Source: an uncultured Bacilli bacterium (GTDB lineage: Bacteria > Bacillota_I > Bacilli_A > RF39 > UBA660). From it: a stretch of DNA of 29,921 nucleotides. Positions within the stretch are counted from its first letter, which is position 1. The number at the start of each line of letters is the position of its first letter. This document shows positions 9,109 to 17,160 of the stretch, one piece after another. The DNA lies in NCBI GenBank assembly GCA_944363755.1, contig CALVVC010000001.1:1-29921 (forward strand). Direction: 5' to 3'. The translations under genes and the position numbers were made by a program. Under the pieces are notes generated by a model. The model had not been told where the DNA came from. It saw only the letters and a list, made by a program, of their open reading frames with translations, and searched no databases.

Positions 9109-10371
9109 ATGCCTCTATTGAAGCAATTATTTAAGCCTACAAATAGAGATTTGTTAAAAAGAATTGGTTTTACTTTAGTAGCATTAGCAATATTTATAAT
9201 AGGAACAACTATTCAAGTACCAGGAACTGAAAGTATTACTAAAAATCTTGGTTTCCTAGAATTAGTTAATACTATGGGTGGAGGAGCCCTACAAAACTTT
9301 TCAATCTTTGCTTTAGGTGTAATGCCCTATATTACAGCAACGATTGTTATGCAACTATTAGGAGAGCTAATTCCTTATTTTAAAGAATTAAGTAAACAAG
9401 GTCATGTAGGTAGACAAAAAATAAATACTTATTCAAGATATATGGGAATACTTTTTGCCCTTATTCAAGGATATGCCTTTTCATTTATGTTCCTAGGTAG
9501 AACTGCTACTCCTACTGAATACTTATATATATCAGTAGTACTAACAGCAGGAACAGCATTTCTACTATGGTTAGGAGATCAGATTACAAGAAAAGGTATT
9601 GGTAATGGTTTAAGTTTAATCATTATGGCAGGTATAATTGCCACACTACCACAGATGTTTATAGATGCTTTCCAAGGATTAGTAGTTTTTGATGGAACAG
9701 CCCAACAAATAACATTAGGAGTAGTTAAGTTCATACTATTCGCTATAATTTACTTTGCTATTATCGTTGGTGTAATTTTCGTTCAAATGGCAGAGAGAAA
9801 AGTTCCTATTCAATATGCTAATAAATCAACAGCATATGGTGGTAATTCATCATATGTACCAATTAAAGTAAATACCGCTGGGGTTGTACCTGTGATATTT
9901 GCATCAAGCTTAATGGCAATTCCAGGAATTATTGCTAGCTTAATAAATAATGAAAGCTTTAGTCTTTTTGTTAGTAACTATTTGACATATACAACACCTG
10001 TAGGATTTATAATCTATGTAATATTTATATTCCTATTTGGATTTGTATATACTTATATGGTTTTCAAACCAGAAGACTTTGCTAAAAATCTTCAAGAAAG
10101 TGGAGGTTACATTCCAGGAATAAGACCAGGTAATGAAACTAAAACTTACTTATCTAAAGTATTAACAAGAATTACTTGTCTAGGCTCAGTATTCCTAACA
10201 ATAATAGTTGCCTTACCAATAATATTTTCTAATGTTACAAGCTTACCAACAAGTGTTAGTATTGGTGGTACAGGTTTACTTATCGTTGTAGGAGTTGCCC
10301 TAGAAACTTATAAACAAATAGAAGGAAGTCTTCTTTCTAGAAATTATAAGAAGGGTTATGCTAGAAGATGA
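9109..10371 (+). CDS. secY: Protein translocase channel subunit SecY
   Basis: SecY is the pore of the Sec translocon in the cytoplasmic membrane. It has 420 residues with about ten hydrophobic segments, the first at about 19-38. Typical motifs are GVMPYITATIVMQLL near 68-82, TRKGIGNGLSLIIMAGI near 158-174 and QMAERKVPIQYA near 225-236. It starts 1 nt after rplO with GAGGTGATC as SD. It ends in TGA within ATGA shared with the adk start, showing that UGA is a stop codon here. Confidence 0.98.
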   Translation: MPLLKQLFKPTNRDLLKRIGFTLVALAIFIIGTTIQVPGTESITKNLGFLELVNTMGGGALQNFSIFALGVMPYITATIVMQLLGELIPYFKELSKQGHVGRQKINTYSRYMGILFALIQGYAFSFMFLGRTATPTEYLYISVVLTAGTAFLLWLGDQITRKGIGNGLSLIIMAGIIATLPQMFIDAFQGLVVFDGTAQQITLGVVKFILFAIIYFAIIVGVIFVQMAERKVPIQYANKSTAYGGNSSYVPIKVNTAGVVPVIFASSLMAIPGIIASLINNESFSLFVSNYLTYTTPVGFIIYVIFIFLFGFVYTYMVFKPEDFAKNLQESGGYIPGIRPGNETKTYLSKVLTRITCLGSVFLTIIVALPIIFSNVTSLPTSVSIGGTGLLIVVGVALETYKQIEGSLLSRNYKKGYARR

Positions 10372-11027
10372 AAAATATAATTTTTATTGCCCCACCCGCT
10401 GCAGGAAAAGGGACACAAAGTGCTATTTTAGAAAAGAAATATAACTTACCACATATTTCAGCAGGAGATATCTTAAGAGAAGAATCTAAAAAAGATAGTG
10501 AGTTAGGTAGATATATTTCTGAAGTTTTAAGTGGTGGATACTTAGTAAAAGATGAAGTTACTTATGAACTTTTAAAATCACGTTTATCACAAGATGATTG
10601 TAAGAATGGTTATATCTTAGATGGTTTTCCAAGAAATATAGAACAAGCCTATAAATATGATGAGATACTAAAAAGTCTTAATCAAGAGTTAGGCTATGTA
10701 TTAGAGATAAATATAGATGAAGAGATACTTGAAAAAAGAATAACAGGAAGAAGAATATGTGAAGATTGTGGAAGTGTCTATAATCTAAATTCTCTTAATG
10801 AAAAACCTAAACAAGAGTCAATATGTGATAAATGTGGAGGAAAATTATATCAGAGAAATGATGATAACATAACTTCATTTAAAAATAGATATAATCTGTA
10901 TATAGAAAAAACTAAACCATTACTTGACTTTTATGCTAAAAAAGGTATATTATATGTAATCAATGGAAACGGCTCAGTAGAGGAAGTTTCTAAGAGGATA
11001 GATGCAGTTTTAAAAAAGGGGATGTAA
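10368..11027 (+). CDS. adk: Adenylate kinase with zinc lid and altered P-loop
   Basis: Catalyses ATP + AMP = 2 ADP. At 219 residues it is the long form. The LID has four cysteines (131, 134, 153, 156) in two CxxC pairs, the usual zinc site of Gram-positive Adk. SAGDILR (31-37), DGFPR (85-89) and QRNDD are intact. The P-loop reads APPAAGKGTQ (8-17) where the family has GxPGAGKGTQ, so two glycines (positions 8 and 11) are alanines; the catalytic GK pair (13-14) is kept. Its start overlaps secY by 4 nt and map follows after 3 nt. Confidence 0.97.
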   Translation: MKNIIFIAPPAAGKGTQSAILEKKYNLPHISAGDILREESKKDSELGRYISEVLSGGYLVKDEVTYELLKSRLSQDDCKNGYILDGFPRNIEQAYKYDEILKSLNQELGYVLEINIDEEILEKRITGRRICEDCGSVYNLNSLNEKPKQESICDKCGGKLYQRNDDNITSFKNRYNLYIEKTKPLLDFYAKKGILYVINGNGSVEEVSKRIDAVLKKGM

Positions 11028-11030
11028 ATA

Positions 11031-11783
11031 ATGATTACTCTAAAAAGTAAAAGAGAAATTGAATTATTAAAAGAAACTGGACATATTGTCTATCTTACAC
11101 ATCAGTATTTACGCCCCTACATTAAAGCTGGTATCAAAACAAAAGAGTTAGATTCTCTTGCCGAAAAATTCATTAGAAGTAAAGGAGCGACTCCCTCATT
11201 TAAAGGTTATGAAGGATTTCCTTCAACACTTTGCATAAGTATTAATGATGAAGTTGTTCATGGCTTTCCTAGTGAAAGAGTTTTACAAGATGGAGATATA
11301 ATATCAATAGATATAGGTGCTTGTTATAAAGGCTATCATGGAGATTCTGCTTGGACTTATACTGTAGGTAGTGTTAGTGATGATGCAAAATACCTATTAG
11401 AACATACAGAAAAAGCTTTATATGAAGGTATTAAACAAGCGAAAGTGGGGGCTAGAATCGGCGATATTAGTTATGCAATAGAAAAATATGCTAAAGAGCA
11501 TAACTTAGGTGTCGTTAAAGAATTAGTAGGACACGGGGTAGGAACTAGTATTCATGAATCCCCAGACGTTCCAAACTATGGTACTAAAGGAACAGGACCT
11601 AAAATTAGAGATGGCATGGTTATTGCCATTGAACCAATGTTAACTTTAGGAAGTCCAGATATCTATATTGAAGATAATGATTGGACCGTTAAAACAGAAG
11701 ACTCTTCATTATCAGCACACTATGAACATACAATTGCTATTACTAATGAAGGAGTTATTATATTAACAGGAGATGATGTTTAA
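11031..11783 (+). CDS. map: Methionine aminopeptidase, type I
   Basis: Removes the N-terminal Met from nascent proteins. It has 250 residues. All five metal ligands of the pita-bread fold are visible: Asp94, Asp105, His168, Glu201 and Glu232, plus substrate-binding His77 (VVHGFP). It lacks the N-terminal SH3-like zinc extension of the longer type Ib form. It is co-transcribed between adk and infA and overlaps infA by one base (TAATG). Confidence 0.97.
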   Translation: MITLKSKREIELLKETGHIVYLTHQYLRPYIKAGIKTKELDSLAEKFIRSKGATPSFKGYEGFPSTLCISINDEVVHGFPSERVLQDGDIISIDIGACYKGYHGDSAWTYTVGSVSDDAKYLLEHTEKALYEGIKQAKVGARIGDISYAIEKYAKEHNLGVVKELVGHGVGTSIHESPDVPNYGTKGTGPKIRDGMVIAIEPMLTLGSPDIYIEDNDWTVKTEDSSLSAHYEHTIAITNEGVIILTGDDV

Positions 11784-11998
11784 TGGCTAAAGATGATGTT
11801 ATTGAAGTTGAAGGTAAAGTCCTAGAAATTATACCAGGTGGTAAGTTCAAAGTTAAACTAGAAAACGGACATATTGTTGAAGCTCACGTTTCTGGTAAAA
11901 TACGAATGAACTACATTCGCATCTTACCGGGGGATACCGTTATGTTAGAACTATCACCTTATGATTTAACACGTGGGCGTATTACCTATCGTAAATAG
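11783..11998 (+). CDS. infA: Translation initiation factor IF-1
   Basis: IF-1 blocks the A site during initiation. Its 71 residues form one S1/OB fold: [26 protein letters not shown], then [32 protein letters not shown], essentially the family consensus. It begins within the map stop codon. rpmJ follows after 15 nt. Confidence 0.98.
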   Translation: MAKDDVIEVEGKVLEIIPGGKFKVKLENGHIVEAHVSGKIRMNYIRILPGDTVMLELSPYDLTRGRITYRK

Positions 11999-12013
11999 TA
12001 GGAGGGATAATAA

Positions 12014-12127
12014 ATGAAAGTAAGAGCAAGTGTTAAGAAAATTTGCCCAAAATGCAAAATAGTAAGAAGAAAAGGTAAAATCAGAGTAATTTGTGAAAAT
12101 CCAAAACACAAACAAGTACAAGGTTAA
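12014..12127 (+). CDS. rpmJ: Large ribosomal subunit protein L36, zinc form
   Basis: A short gene of 37 codons plus stop, translating to [19 protein letters not shown], then [18 protein letters not shown]. The zinc ligands Cys11, Cys14, Cys27 and His32 are all present, so this is the C+ form. The SD is GGAGGG at 12001-12006. The position between infA and rpsM is the canonical one. Confidence 0.98.
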   Translation: MKVRASVKKICPKCKIVRRKGKIRVICENPKHKQVQG

Positions 12128-12142
12128 TAAGGAGGAGAAGTT

Positions 12143-12508
12143 ATGGCACGTATTAAAGGTGTAGATATTCCAAATGACAAACATATATGTATATCACTTA
12201 CATATATCTATGGTATTGGTAGAAGTTTAGCAAATAAAATTTGTAAAAATGCTAAAGTAGACCCAACTAAGAAAGCAGGAGATTTAACTCAAGATGAGTT
12301 AATTGCCTTAAGAGATGAAATTAATAAACATCCAACAGAAGGTGACCTACGTCGTGAAGTTAGTATGAATATTAAAACTAAAATGGAAATTAATTCATAC
12401 GAAGGAACACGTCATAAAAAAGGATTACCTGTAAGAGGTCAAAGAACAAATAGAAACGCTCGTACTCGTAAGGGTAGAGGAAAAGTAGTAGCTAACAAGA
12501 AGAAATAG
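12143..12508 (+). CDS. rpsM: Small ribosomal subunit protein S13
   Basis: S13 (uS13) contacts P-site tRNA and forms intersubunit bridges. It has 121 residues. It shows [21 protein letters not shown] near 5-25 and the C-terminal [18 protein letters not shown] tail. SD AAGGAGG. It lies 13 nt before rpsK. Confidence 0.98.
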   Translation: MARIKGVDIPNDKHICISLTYIYGIGRSLANKICKNAKVDPTKKAGDLTQDELIALRDEINKHPTEGDLRREVSMNIKTKMEINSYEGTRHKKGLPVRGQRTNRNARTRKGRGKVVANKKK

Positions 12509-12521
12509 TTAGGAGGTTATT

Positions 12522-12905
12522 ATGGCTTATAAAACAAGAAAAAGAAAAGTTAAAAAGAATGTACCTGAAGGTGTAGTACATATTGGTGCAACTTTCAATA
12601 ATACAATTGTTACTATAACTGATAAAGATGGTAACACAATAAGTTGGGCATCAGCTGGAGCCCTAGGATTTAAAGGAAGTAAGAAATCAACACCATTCGC
12701 TGCAGGAATGGCTGCAGAACAAGCAGGAAAAGCAGCTTATGATATGGGAATGCGTAAAGTAGAAGTTTTTGTTAAAGGTTTAGGACCAGGAAGAGAAACA
12801 GCAATTAGATCACTTGCTACAGCAGGTCTTGAAGTAACAGGAATTACAGATGTTACACCAATTCCACATAATGGATGCCGTCCACCAAAGCGTCCTCGTG
12901 GATAA
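12522..12905 (+). CDS. rpsK: Small ribosomal subunit protein S11
   Basis: S11 (uS11) lines the 30S platform near the E site. It has 127 residues. Motifs: [18 protein letters not shown] near 17-34, [32 protein letters not shown] and the C-terminal [23 protein letters not shown]. Followed by rpoA after 19 nt. Confidence 0.98.
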   Translation: MAYKTRKRKVKKNVPEGVVHIGATFNNTIVTITDKDGNTISWASAGALGFKGSKKSTPFAAGMAAEQAGKAAYDMGMRKVEVFVKGLGPGRETAIRSLATAGLEVTGITDVTPIPHNGCRPPKRPRG

Positions 12906-12924
12906 TAAAAGGGAGGTTAATAAA

Positions 12925-13875
12925 TTGATAGAATTTGAAAAACCAGTTTATAAAATTACTGATTATGTAGAAAATAATTTCTATGGAAAATTTGAACTAG
13001 AACCATTAGAAAGAGGTTTTGGTACAACTTTAGGAAATGCTTTAAGAAGAGTAATGTTATCTTCACTTCCAGGTAGTGCTATTAGTGCTGTTAAAATTGA
13101 TGGAGTATTACATGAATTCCAAACAATGGATGGAGTTATTGAAGATGTAACTACAATTATCCTTAATTTAAAAGGAATAGTTATTAAAAATCATACAGAA
13201 GATACTAAGATTATTACTCTTAAAAAAGTTGGTGAAGGAGTAGTAACAGCTGCTGATATTGAAACAGATGCTGATATTGAAATAATCAATAAAGACCATG
13301 TCATCGCTAATCTTGCTAAAGGAGGAAGCCTTAATATGCAAATGCTCGTTACTAATGGTCGTGGATATGTTAAGAGTGAAGATTCTGCTTTAAAAGAAGA
13401 TGATAAGAAAAATGGTTTTATCGCTATGGATGCAATTTATTCTCCAATCGAGAGAGTATCATATGAAGTAGAAAGTGCTAGAGTTGGACAAGATGAAAGT
13501 TATGACAAATTAGTAATGGAAGTATGGACAAATGGATCTATTAAACCAGAAGAATCTATTGCCCTAGCTGCTCGTATTCTAATTGAACACTTTAAATTAG
13601 TTACTGAATTAAGTGATATTTCTAATGTAAGTGGTATGATGATAGAAAAAACTGAAGATCCTAAAACTAAAGCCTTAGAAACATCTATTGAAGATTTAGA
13701 CTTCTCAGTAAGAGCATATAACTGCTTAAAAAGAGCAGGAGTTCATACATTGCAAGACTTAGTTAACAAAAGTGAAAACGATATGATGAAAATCCGTAAC
13801 TTAGGAAAGAAATCATTAAAAGAAGTATTAGATAAAATTAAAGATTTAGGGCTTGACCTAAGAGAAGATGATTAA
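12925..13875 (+). CDS. rpoA: RNA polymerase alpha subunit
   Basis: Alpha nucleates RNA polymerase assembly through its N-terminal domain and contacts UP elements and activators through its C-terminal domain. I start at TTG 12925, which follows GGGAGG (12911-12916) at the right distance, giving 316 residues. A longer frame starting at 12850 lies inside rpsK and is rejected. The N-terminal domain has LERGFGTTLGNALRRVMLSS near 28-47. The C-terminal domain has the helix-hairpin-helix NCLKRAGVHTLQDLV and IRNLGKKSLKEV. Confidence 0.97.
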   Translation: MIEFEKPVYKITDYVENNFYGKFELEPLERGFGTTLGNALRRVMLSSLPGSAISAVKIDGVLHEFQTMDGVIEDVTTIILNLKGIVIKNHTEDTKIITLKKVGEGVVTAADIETDADIEIINKDHVIANLAKGGSLNMQMLVTNGRGYVKSEDSALKEDDKKNGFIAMDAIYSPIERVSYEVESARVGQDESYDKLVMEVWTNGSIKPEESIALAARILIEHFKLVTELSDISNVSGMMIEKTEDPKTKALETSIEDLDFSVRAYNCLKRAGVHTLQDLVNKSENDMMKIRNLGKKSLKEVLDKIKDLGLDLREDD

Positions 13876-13887
13876 GGAGGTAAACTT

Positions 13888-14256
13888 ATGGCATATAGAA
13901 AATTAGGCGTTGATAATAAGCACAGAAGAAGTATGTTAGCAACTCTTACTAAACAAGTAATTATGAATGGACAAATTACAACTACTGAAACAAGAGCTAA
14001 AGAAGTTAGAAAAGCTGTTGATAAAATGATTACTTATGGTAAGAAGGGAGATCTTGGTAGTCGTCGTAGAGCCCTAGCTTTCTTACATAATGATAAAGCT
14101 GTTGTAAATAAAATATTTAATGAGCTAGCTCCACTATATTCTAATCGTAATGGTGGATATACACAGATTTTAAAACTTAGTGAACGTCGTGGAGATGGAG
14201 CCTTACTTGCTATCATTAAATTAGTAGATGAAGAGACTAAAGAAGAGACAAAGTAA
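13888..14256 (+). CDS. rplQ: Large ribosomal subunit protein L17
   Basis: L17 (bL17) lies at the exit-tunnel rim. It has 122 residues, with RKLGVDNKHRRSMLATLTKQVI near 4-25 and GGYTQILKLSERRGDGALLAII near the C-terminus. It is the last gene of the operon, and its stop codon lies in the loop of the terminator. The last about 56 bp are duplicated near 15058-15113. Confidence 0.98.
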   Translation: MAYRKLGVDNKHRRSMLATLTKQVIMNGQITTTETRAKEVRKAVDKMITYGKKGDLGSRRRALAFLHNDKAVVNKIFNELAPLYSNRNGGYTQILKLSERRGDGALLAIIKLVDEETKEETK

Positions 14257-14269
14257 TGTCTCTTTTTTT
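14243..14269 (+). terminator. Terminator of the ribosomal operon, overlapping rplQ
   Basis: AAGAGACA (14243-14250) pairs with TGTCTCTT (14257-14264) around a 6-nt loop that contains the rplQ TAA, followed by a T run to 14269. The stem is therefore made partly of rplQ coding sequence. Confidence 0.88.
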
Positions 14270-14270
14270 G

Positions 14271-14298
14271 TTGACTTTTAAATTTTTTTTGATATAAT
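14271..14298 (+). promoter_or_regulatory. Promoter of the 14329 gene
   Basis: TTGACT (14271-14276), a 16-bp spacer, then a perfect TATAAT (14293-14298). It begins immediately after the operon terminator. A copy with the same spacing lies before the paralogue at 15181. Confidence 0.8.
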
Positions 14299-14328
14299 AA
14301 AGCTACTTTATTAAGAAAGGGGATTAAT

Positions 14329-15039
14329 ATGAAATCAAAAAATGATTTAAAATTCGTTAGAAACATATCAATAGGAATGGTAGCAGGTGTTTTGGCAATT
14401 GGAGTACCAACATTAGTTGCTAGTAAAATATTTAGTGAAGGAACTGTTAAATTACCATTTGTAATTGATAAAGAAATGGGGTATGAAGTCACGTCTCAGA
14501 ACTTTCATATTGATAGAATGAAAACTGGTAAAAATGAAGTAGAAGTATATAAACCACAAAGACAATATATGAATGAAGAAGACATAAAAAAATTACCAAA
14601 AGTGTCCTTTAAAACAACTTCGCCATATAGTGAAAATAAAATTATTAGTTTAACTAATATGTCAAGAGAGATAAATGCTTATGAATACGAAGAAAGTTCA
14701 GTAACAGATAAAGAAATAGAAGATATTATTAATCAGTTTGAAAAAGGGAATTTCAAAGATATAAGTAATAACTGCGATTATGAAAGTATTGACTTTGAAA
14801 AAGCTGATTATCTATTAGAGGAGGACCTAGAGAATAAAAGTTATAGTGCTGATTTAACAATATACGAAGTTAATTATGATAAAAAACATCTTATAAATGA
14901 AAGTGAAGAAAGTAATAGCACGACATCGGCAACATTTACAATAGTATCACTTATTTCAGCTATGATAGGTGGTAGAATAGCTTTTTCAAATGAAGTAAAA
15001 TATTCCAAAAATGATGAAAAAATATTAAAAAAATGTTAA
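14329..15039 (+). CDS. Unknown two-TM protein, paralogue A
   Basis: Not recognised. It has 236 residues. A hydrophobic segment at about 12-31 follows a basic N-terminus (KFVRN), and a second lies at about 199-220, so the polar 165-residue middle is probably outside the membrane while both ends are anchored. It is a clear paralogue of the gene at 15181: KFVRNISIGMVAG matches KYVRNLTIGAVTG, SVTDKEI...NQFEKGN matches SLTDEEI...NQFENGN, and YEVNYD matches KTVNYD. SD AAAGGGG; own promoter. Function unknown; the acidic middle with a T/S-D-x-E-I plus NQFE-x-GN motif is the best handle for a search. Confidence 0.75.
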   Translation: MKSKNDLKFVRNISIGMVAGVLAIGVPTLVASKIFSEGTVKLPFVIDKEMGYEVTSQNFHIDRMKTGKNEVEVYKPQRQYMNEEDIKKLPKVSFKTTSPYSENKIISLTNMSREINAYEYEESSVTDKEIEDIINQFEKGNFKDISNNCDYESIDFEKADYLLEEDLENKSYSADLTIYEVNYDKKHLINESEESNSTTSATFTIVSLISAMIGGRIAFSNEVKYSKNDEKILKKC

Positions 15040-15057
15040 GTTATTCAATTAAATATA

Positions 15058-15113
15058 CCTCACTTGTTATCATTAAATTAGTAGAAGAAGAGATTAAAGA
15101 AGAGACAAAATAA
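15058..15113 (+). pseudogene. Duplicated 3' end of rplQ
   Basis: Aligned with 14201-14256 at a constant offset of 857, with five substitutions and no gaps up to the stop codon. It still reads in frame (VIIKLVEEEIKEETK, stop) but has no start. It lies between the two paralogous membrane-protein genes, so it marks the junction of a tandem duplication. Confidence 0.9.
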
Positions 15114-15126
15114 TGTCTCTTCTTTG
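15097..15126 (+). terminator. Duplicated rplQ-type terminator behind the 14329 gene
   Basis: AAGAAGAGACA (15097-15107) pairs perfectly with TGTCTCTTCTT (15114-15124), an 11-bp stem with a 6-nt loop. It derives from the rplQ terminator. The T run has been interrupted by a C (TCTTCTTTG), so the stem is longer but the tail weaker. Confidence 0.65.
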
Positions 15127-15154
15127 TTGATTTTAAAACAAAAAATGTTATAAT
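15127..15154 (+). promoter_or_regulatory. Promoter of the 15181 gene
   Basis: TTGATT (15127-15132), a 16-bp spacer and TATAAT (15149-15154): the duplicated counterpart of the promoter at 14271-14298. Confidence 0.78.
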
Positions 15155-15180
15155 AAAGAGTATCTTGAGGAGGAAGTAGT

Positions 15181-15807
15181 ATGCAAGACAAAAATAAATA
15201 TGTTAGAAATTTAACAATAGGAGCTGTCACAGGAGGTTTAATTGTAGGAGGAGGAACTCTTGTCTTAAATGATAGTAAACCATTTATAAAAGATTATATA
15301 GAGACTTATCAAGTAACCACAGATGCCACTATTAGGACAACAGAAGGTTTAACTAGATTAAATCCAACTTCAGAGTTTTTAACATCTGATGAGATAGAAG
15401 AAATGAATGAATTAGAGGTAAAAAGCTATACACCATCAAAAGATGATTATGATGTAGATGTATATGGCTTTACAAATGGTAGTTTAACAGATGAAGAAAT
15501 AGCCACAAAACAAAATCAATTTGAAAATGGCAACTCTTTATCTGCAATAACTAATTATGATAATACTGATGAATATCAAGTAGAAACTAGAGAATTACCT
15601 GCAAGCTATGAAAATATTTTAGAAGAAATAAATATTAAAACTGTCAATTATGATAGTGTAATAAAGGTAAGAGAAAGTAATAAAGCAAATTTAGAAGATA
15701 CAGCTTTTTGGATTTTAGATACAGCAATAGGCGCATATATAGGATCTGTTTGTGGTTTTTTTGCAAGTGAAATATCTTGTAAAAAAAGAATTAGTAAAAA
15801 AAGATAA
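15181..15807 (+). CDS. Unknown two-TM protein, paralogue B
   Basis: Not recognised. It has 208 residues with the same plan as the gene at 14329: short basic N-terminus, TM at about 10-30, an acidic 145-residue domain, a TM at about 175-197, then a short Lys-rich tail. The conserved SLTDEEI and NQFENGN blocks lie at about 101-118. The spacing of motif blocks is preserved but overall identity is low, so the duplication is old or the copies evolve fast. SD GAGGAGG before the ATG. It may be co-transcribed with the small ORF at 15824. Confidence 0.75.
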   Translation: MQDKNKYVRNLTIGAVTGGLIVGGGTLVLNDSKPFIKDYIETYQVTTDATIRTTEGLTRLNPTSEFLTSDEIEEMNELEVKSYTPSKDDYDVDVYGFTNGSLTDEEIATKQNQFENGNSLSAITNYDNTDEYQVETRELPASYENILEEINIKTVNYDSVIKVRESNKANLEDTAFWILDTAIGAYIGSVCGFFASEISCKKRISKKR

Positions 15808-15823
15808 CTAGAGGGATATAAAA

Positions 15824-16027
15824 ATGAAAAGATTATCAAGTATATTTGAAGAGAAACCTGAATATTGGGGGTTAAGAGGAGATTCATACTTCTGGAATTA
15901 TCTAGAAGAAAAATTTTCAAATTATAGATTGCCTTTTGAATATGAAGAATTAGAAAAAATAATTAAAGAAGAATATTTAAAATTAACTGGATTAGAACTT
16001 ACAAAAGATAGTATTGGTAGATGTTGA
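15824..16027 (+). pseudogene. Short WGLRGD-motif ORF, probably 3'-truncated
   Basis: It encodes 67 residues with a distinctive start (FEEKPEYWGLRGDSYFWNYL, residues 8-27), then a helical EYEELEKIIKEEYLKLTG segment ending in LTKDSIGRC. It is preceded by AGAGGGA. From memory, proteins with this WGLRGD...FW start run on well past this point, so I suspect loss of the C-terminus; I cannot check this. The stop TGA lies in TGTTGATAG, where repeat-rich sequence resembling an insertion-sequence end begins. It could instead be an intact small protein. Confidence 0.5.
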
Positions 16028-16100
16028 TAGTGCTAAGATAAAAATGTAGGAAATGACTAATATAAAAATGTCAGAAAGGCTAAAAAATTTAAACTGACAT
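16022..16100. mobile_element. Possible remnant of an IS end (IS21-like)
   Basis: Two imperfect direct repeats (ATAAAAATGT-AGGAAATGACTA at 16038-16058 and ATAAAAATGTCAGAAAGGCTA near 16062-16082) and an inverted repeat (ATGTCAG 16068-16074, CTGACAT 16094-16100). Multiple short terminal repeats of this kind resemble IS21-family ends as I remember them. No transposase is present. The left edge coincides with the abrupt end of the 15824 ORF. Confidence 0.3.
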
Positions 16101-16174
16101 ATAAATAGAGAATATTTTCTAACACCTGAAATTATATTACTAGAATATTGTCATTATTTGGCAACACTTTCCTC

Positions 16175-16203
16175 TTGCTCATCTCTTCATTCTGTACTAC
16201 AAT
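16175..16203 (+). promoter_or_regulatory. Possible promoter of the TPR gene
   Basis: TTGCTC (16175-16180), a 17-bp spacer and TACAAT (16198-16203). The predicted start is only a few bases before the SD, so the leader would be very short. The rest of the 196-bp gap, apart from the IS-like repeats, shows nothing I recognise. Confidence 0.35.
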
Positions 16204-16223
16204 GATTAAAATGGAGAAGAGCT

Positions 16224-17084
16224 ATGGAAAACAATATAAAGAAGACAATTTTAATTGAAGCTAAAGAATGTATTGAAATGGGAAAAATTAGTAAAGGAGA
16301 AGTCCTACTTAAGGGCTATCTTGATTTTAATAATGATCCAGAAATATCTAGTATGCTTGCTAAAATTTATATTCAAAGAGGAGATTTAAAGCAAGCATTA
16401 GAAATACTTAAAAACCAAGACTATAATTATTTTAGTATTTTTGAGAGTCTAAGTGAAGTTTATATTAAGTTAGAAAAATATGACAAATTATACAATTTGT
16501 GGAAGAAAAGTAAGAATAGAAATTTTCAAGACTTAAAGAAAGATAAGGATTTGAAAAAAGGAGAGCTTTATTTAAGAAGAATACAAGTCTTTTTAAAACT
16601 ATTTGTAAATAAAAATATAGAAACACCTAAAGAATTGGATTATAAAGAAGAACAATATATTAAATATGATTATAATAAAGCCCTAGAACATATAAAAGAA
16701 AGACATACAAGTATTGATAATAATCCTAATGAAAATACTACTTCAATATTTTATAATCACTATGATTTAGAAGAACTTTTTTTATCAGTATCAAGGAATA
16801 TAGAATTTAAAAATAGAGAAATAAAAAATAAATGGGACTTTTCAGATACTTATATATTTTATTTTAAAGACATTGGTAGAAGTGAAAAAGGCTTAAGTCT
16901 AAACTTTTTTAGGGTTGCAACAATACCTAATACTAATAAGATAATTACCATGTTTCCTACTTTTAATAGAAAGTCTTCTAGTCTTTGTTATCTTACAAAA
17001 CAAGATATGTTACCTATATGCAATTCTATTGTCCATACAGATAAAGTTTATAGAACTAAAACATATAGTATCAACAAAAAGTAG
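16224..17084 (+). CDS. TPR-repeat protein with an unknown C-terminal domain
   Basis: 286 residues. Residues about 8-95 are helical with TPR-like pairs (SKGEVLLKGYLDFNNDPEIS, then LAKIYIQRGDLKQALEILK, then LSEVYIKLEKYDKLYNLW), suggesting a protein-binding scaffold. Residues about 140-280 form a second domain that I do not recognise, containing ALEHIKERH (153-161), an aromatic DTYIFYFKDIG strand and FFRVATIPNTNKIITMFPTF. An EHI-x-x-RH motif followed by a strand-rich region occurs in some nuclease-like domains, but this is only a weak resemblance. No signal peptide, so probably cytoplasmic. Start supported by GGAGAAG. Confidence 0.65.
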   Translation: MENNIKKTILIEAKECIEMGKISKGEVLLKGYLDFNNDPEISSMLAKIYIQRGDLKQALEILKNQDYNYFSIFESLSEVYIKLEKYDKLYNLWKKSKNRNFQDLKKDKDLKKGELYLRRIQVFLKLFVNKNIETPKELDYKEEQYIKYDYNKALEHIKERHTSIDNNPNENTTSIFYNHYDLEELFLSVSRNIEFKNREIKNKWDFSDTYIFYFKDIGRSEKGLSLNFFRVATIPNTNKIITMFPTFNRKSSSLCYLTKQDMLPICNSIVHTDKVYRTKTYSINKK

Positions 17085-17113
17085 TTGCATTACTCTACAT
17101 TATTTTATATAAT
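17085..17113 (+). promoter_or_regulatory. Promoter of the Leu T-box/leuS operon
   Basis: TTGCAT (17085-17090), a 17-bp spacer and TATAAT (17108-17113). The -35 begins on the base after the stop codon of the TPR gene. Confidence 0.65.
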
Positions 17114-17160
17114 AATACTAGATTTTAAATGTGGTTGTAGTAGTAAAAAAGTAATATTTT

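Noticed and set aside
12850..12924. Longer N-terminus for rpoA starting inside rpsK
   Set aside because: The extension lies in coding sequence of rpsK, has no SD and does not resemble RpoA; TTG 12925 follows GGGAGG and gives the normal protein start.
16224..17084. Naming the TPR protein as a toxin nuclease
   Set aside because: Only a short EHI-x-x-RH resemblance supports it; no complete catalytic pattern can be shown by eye.
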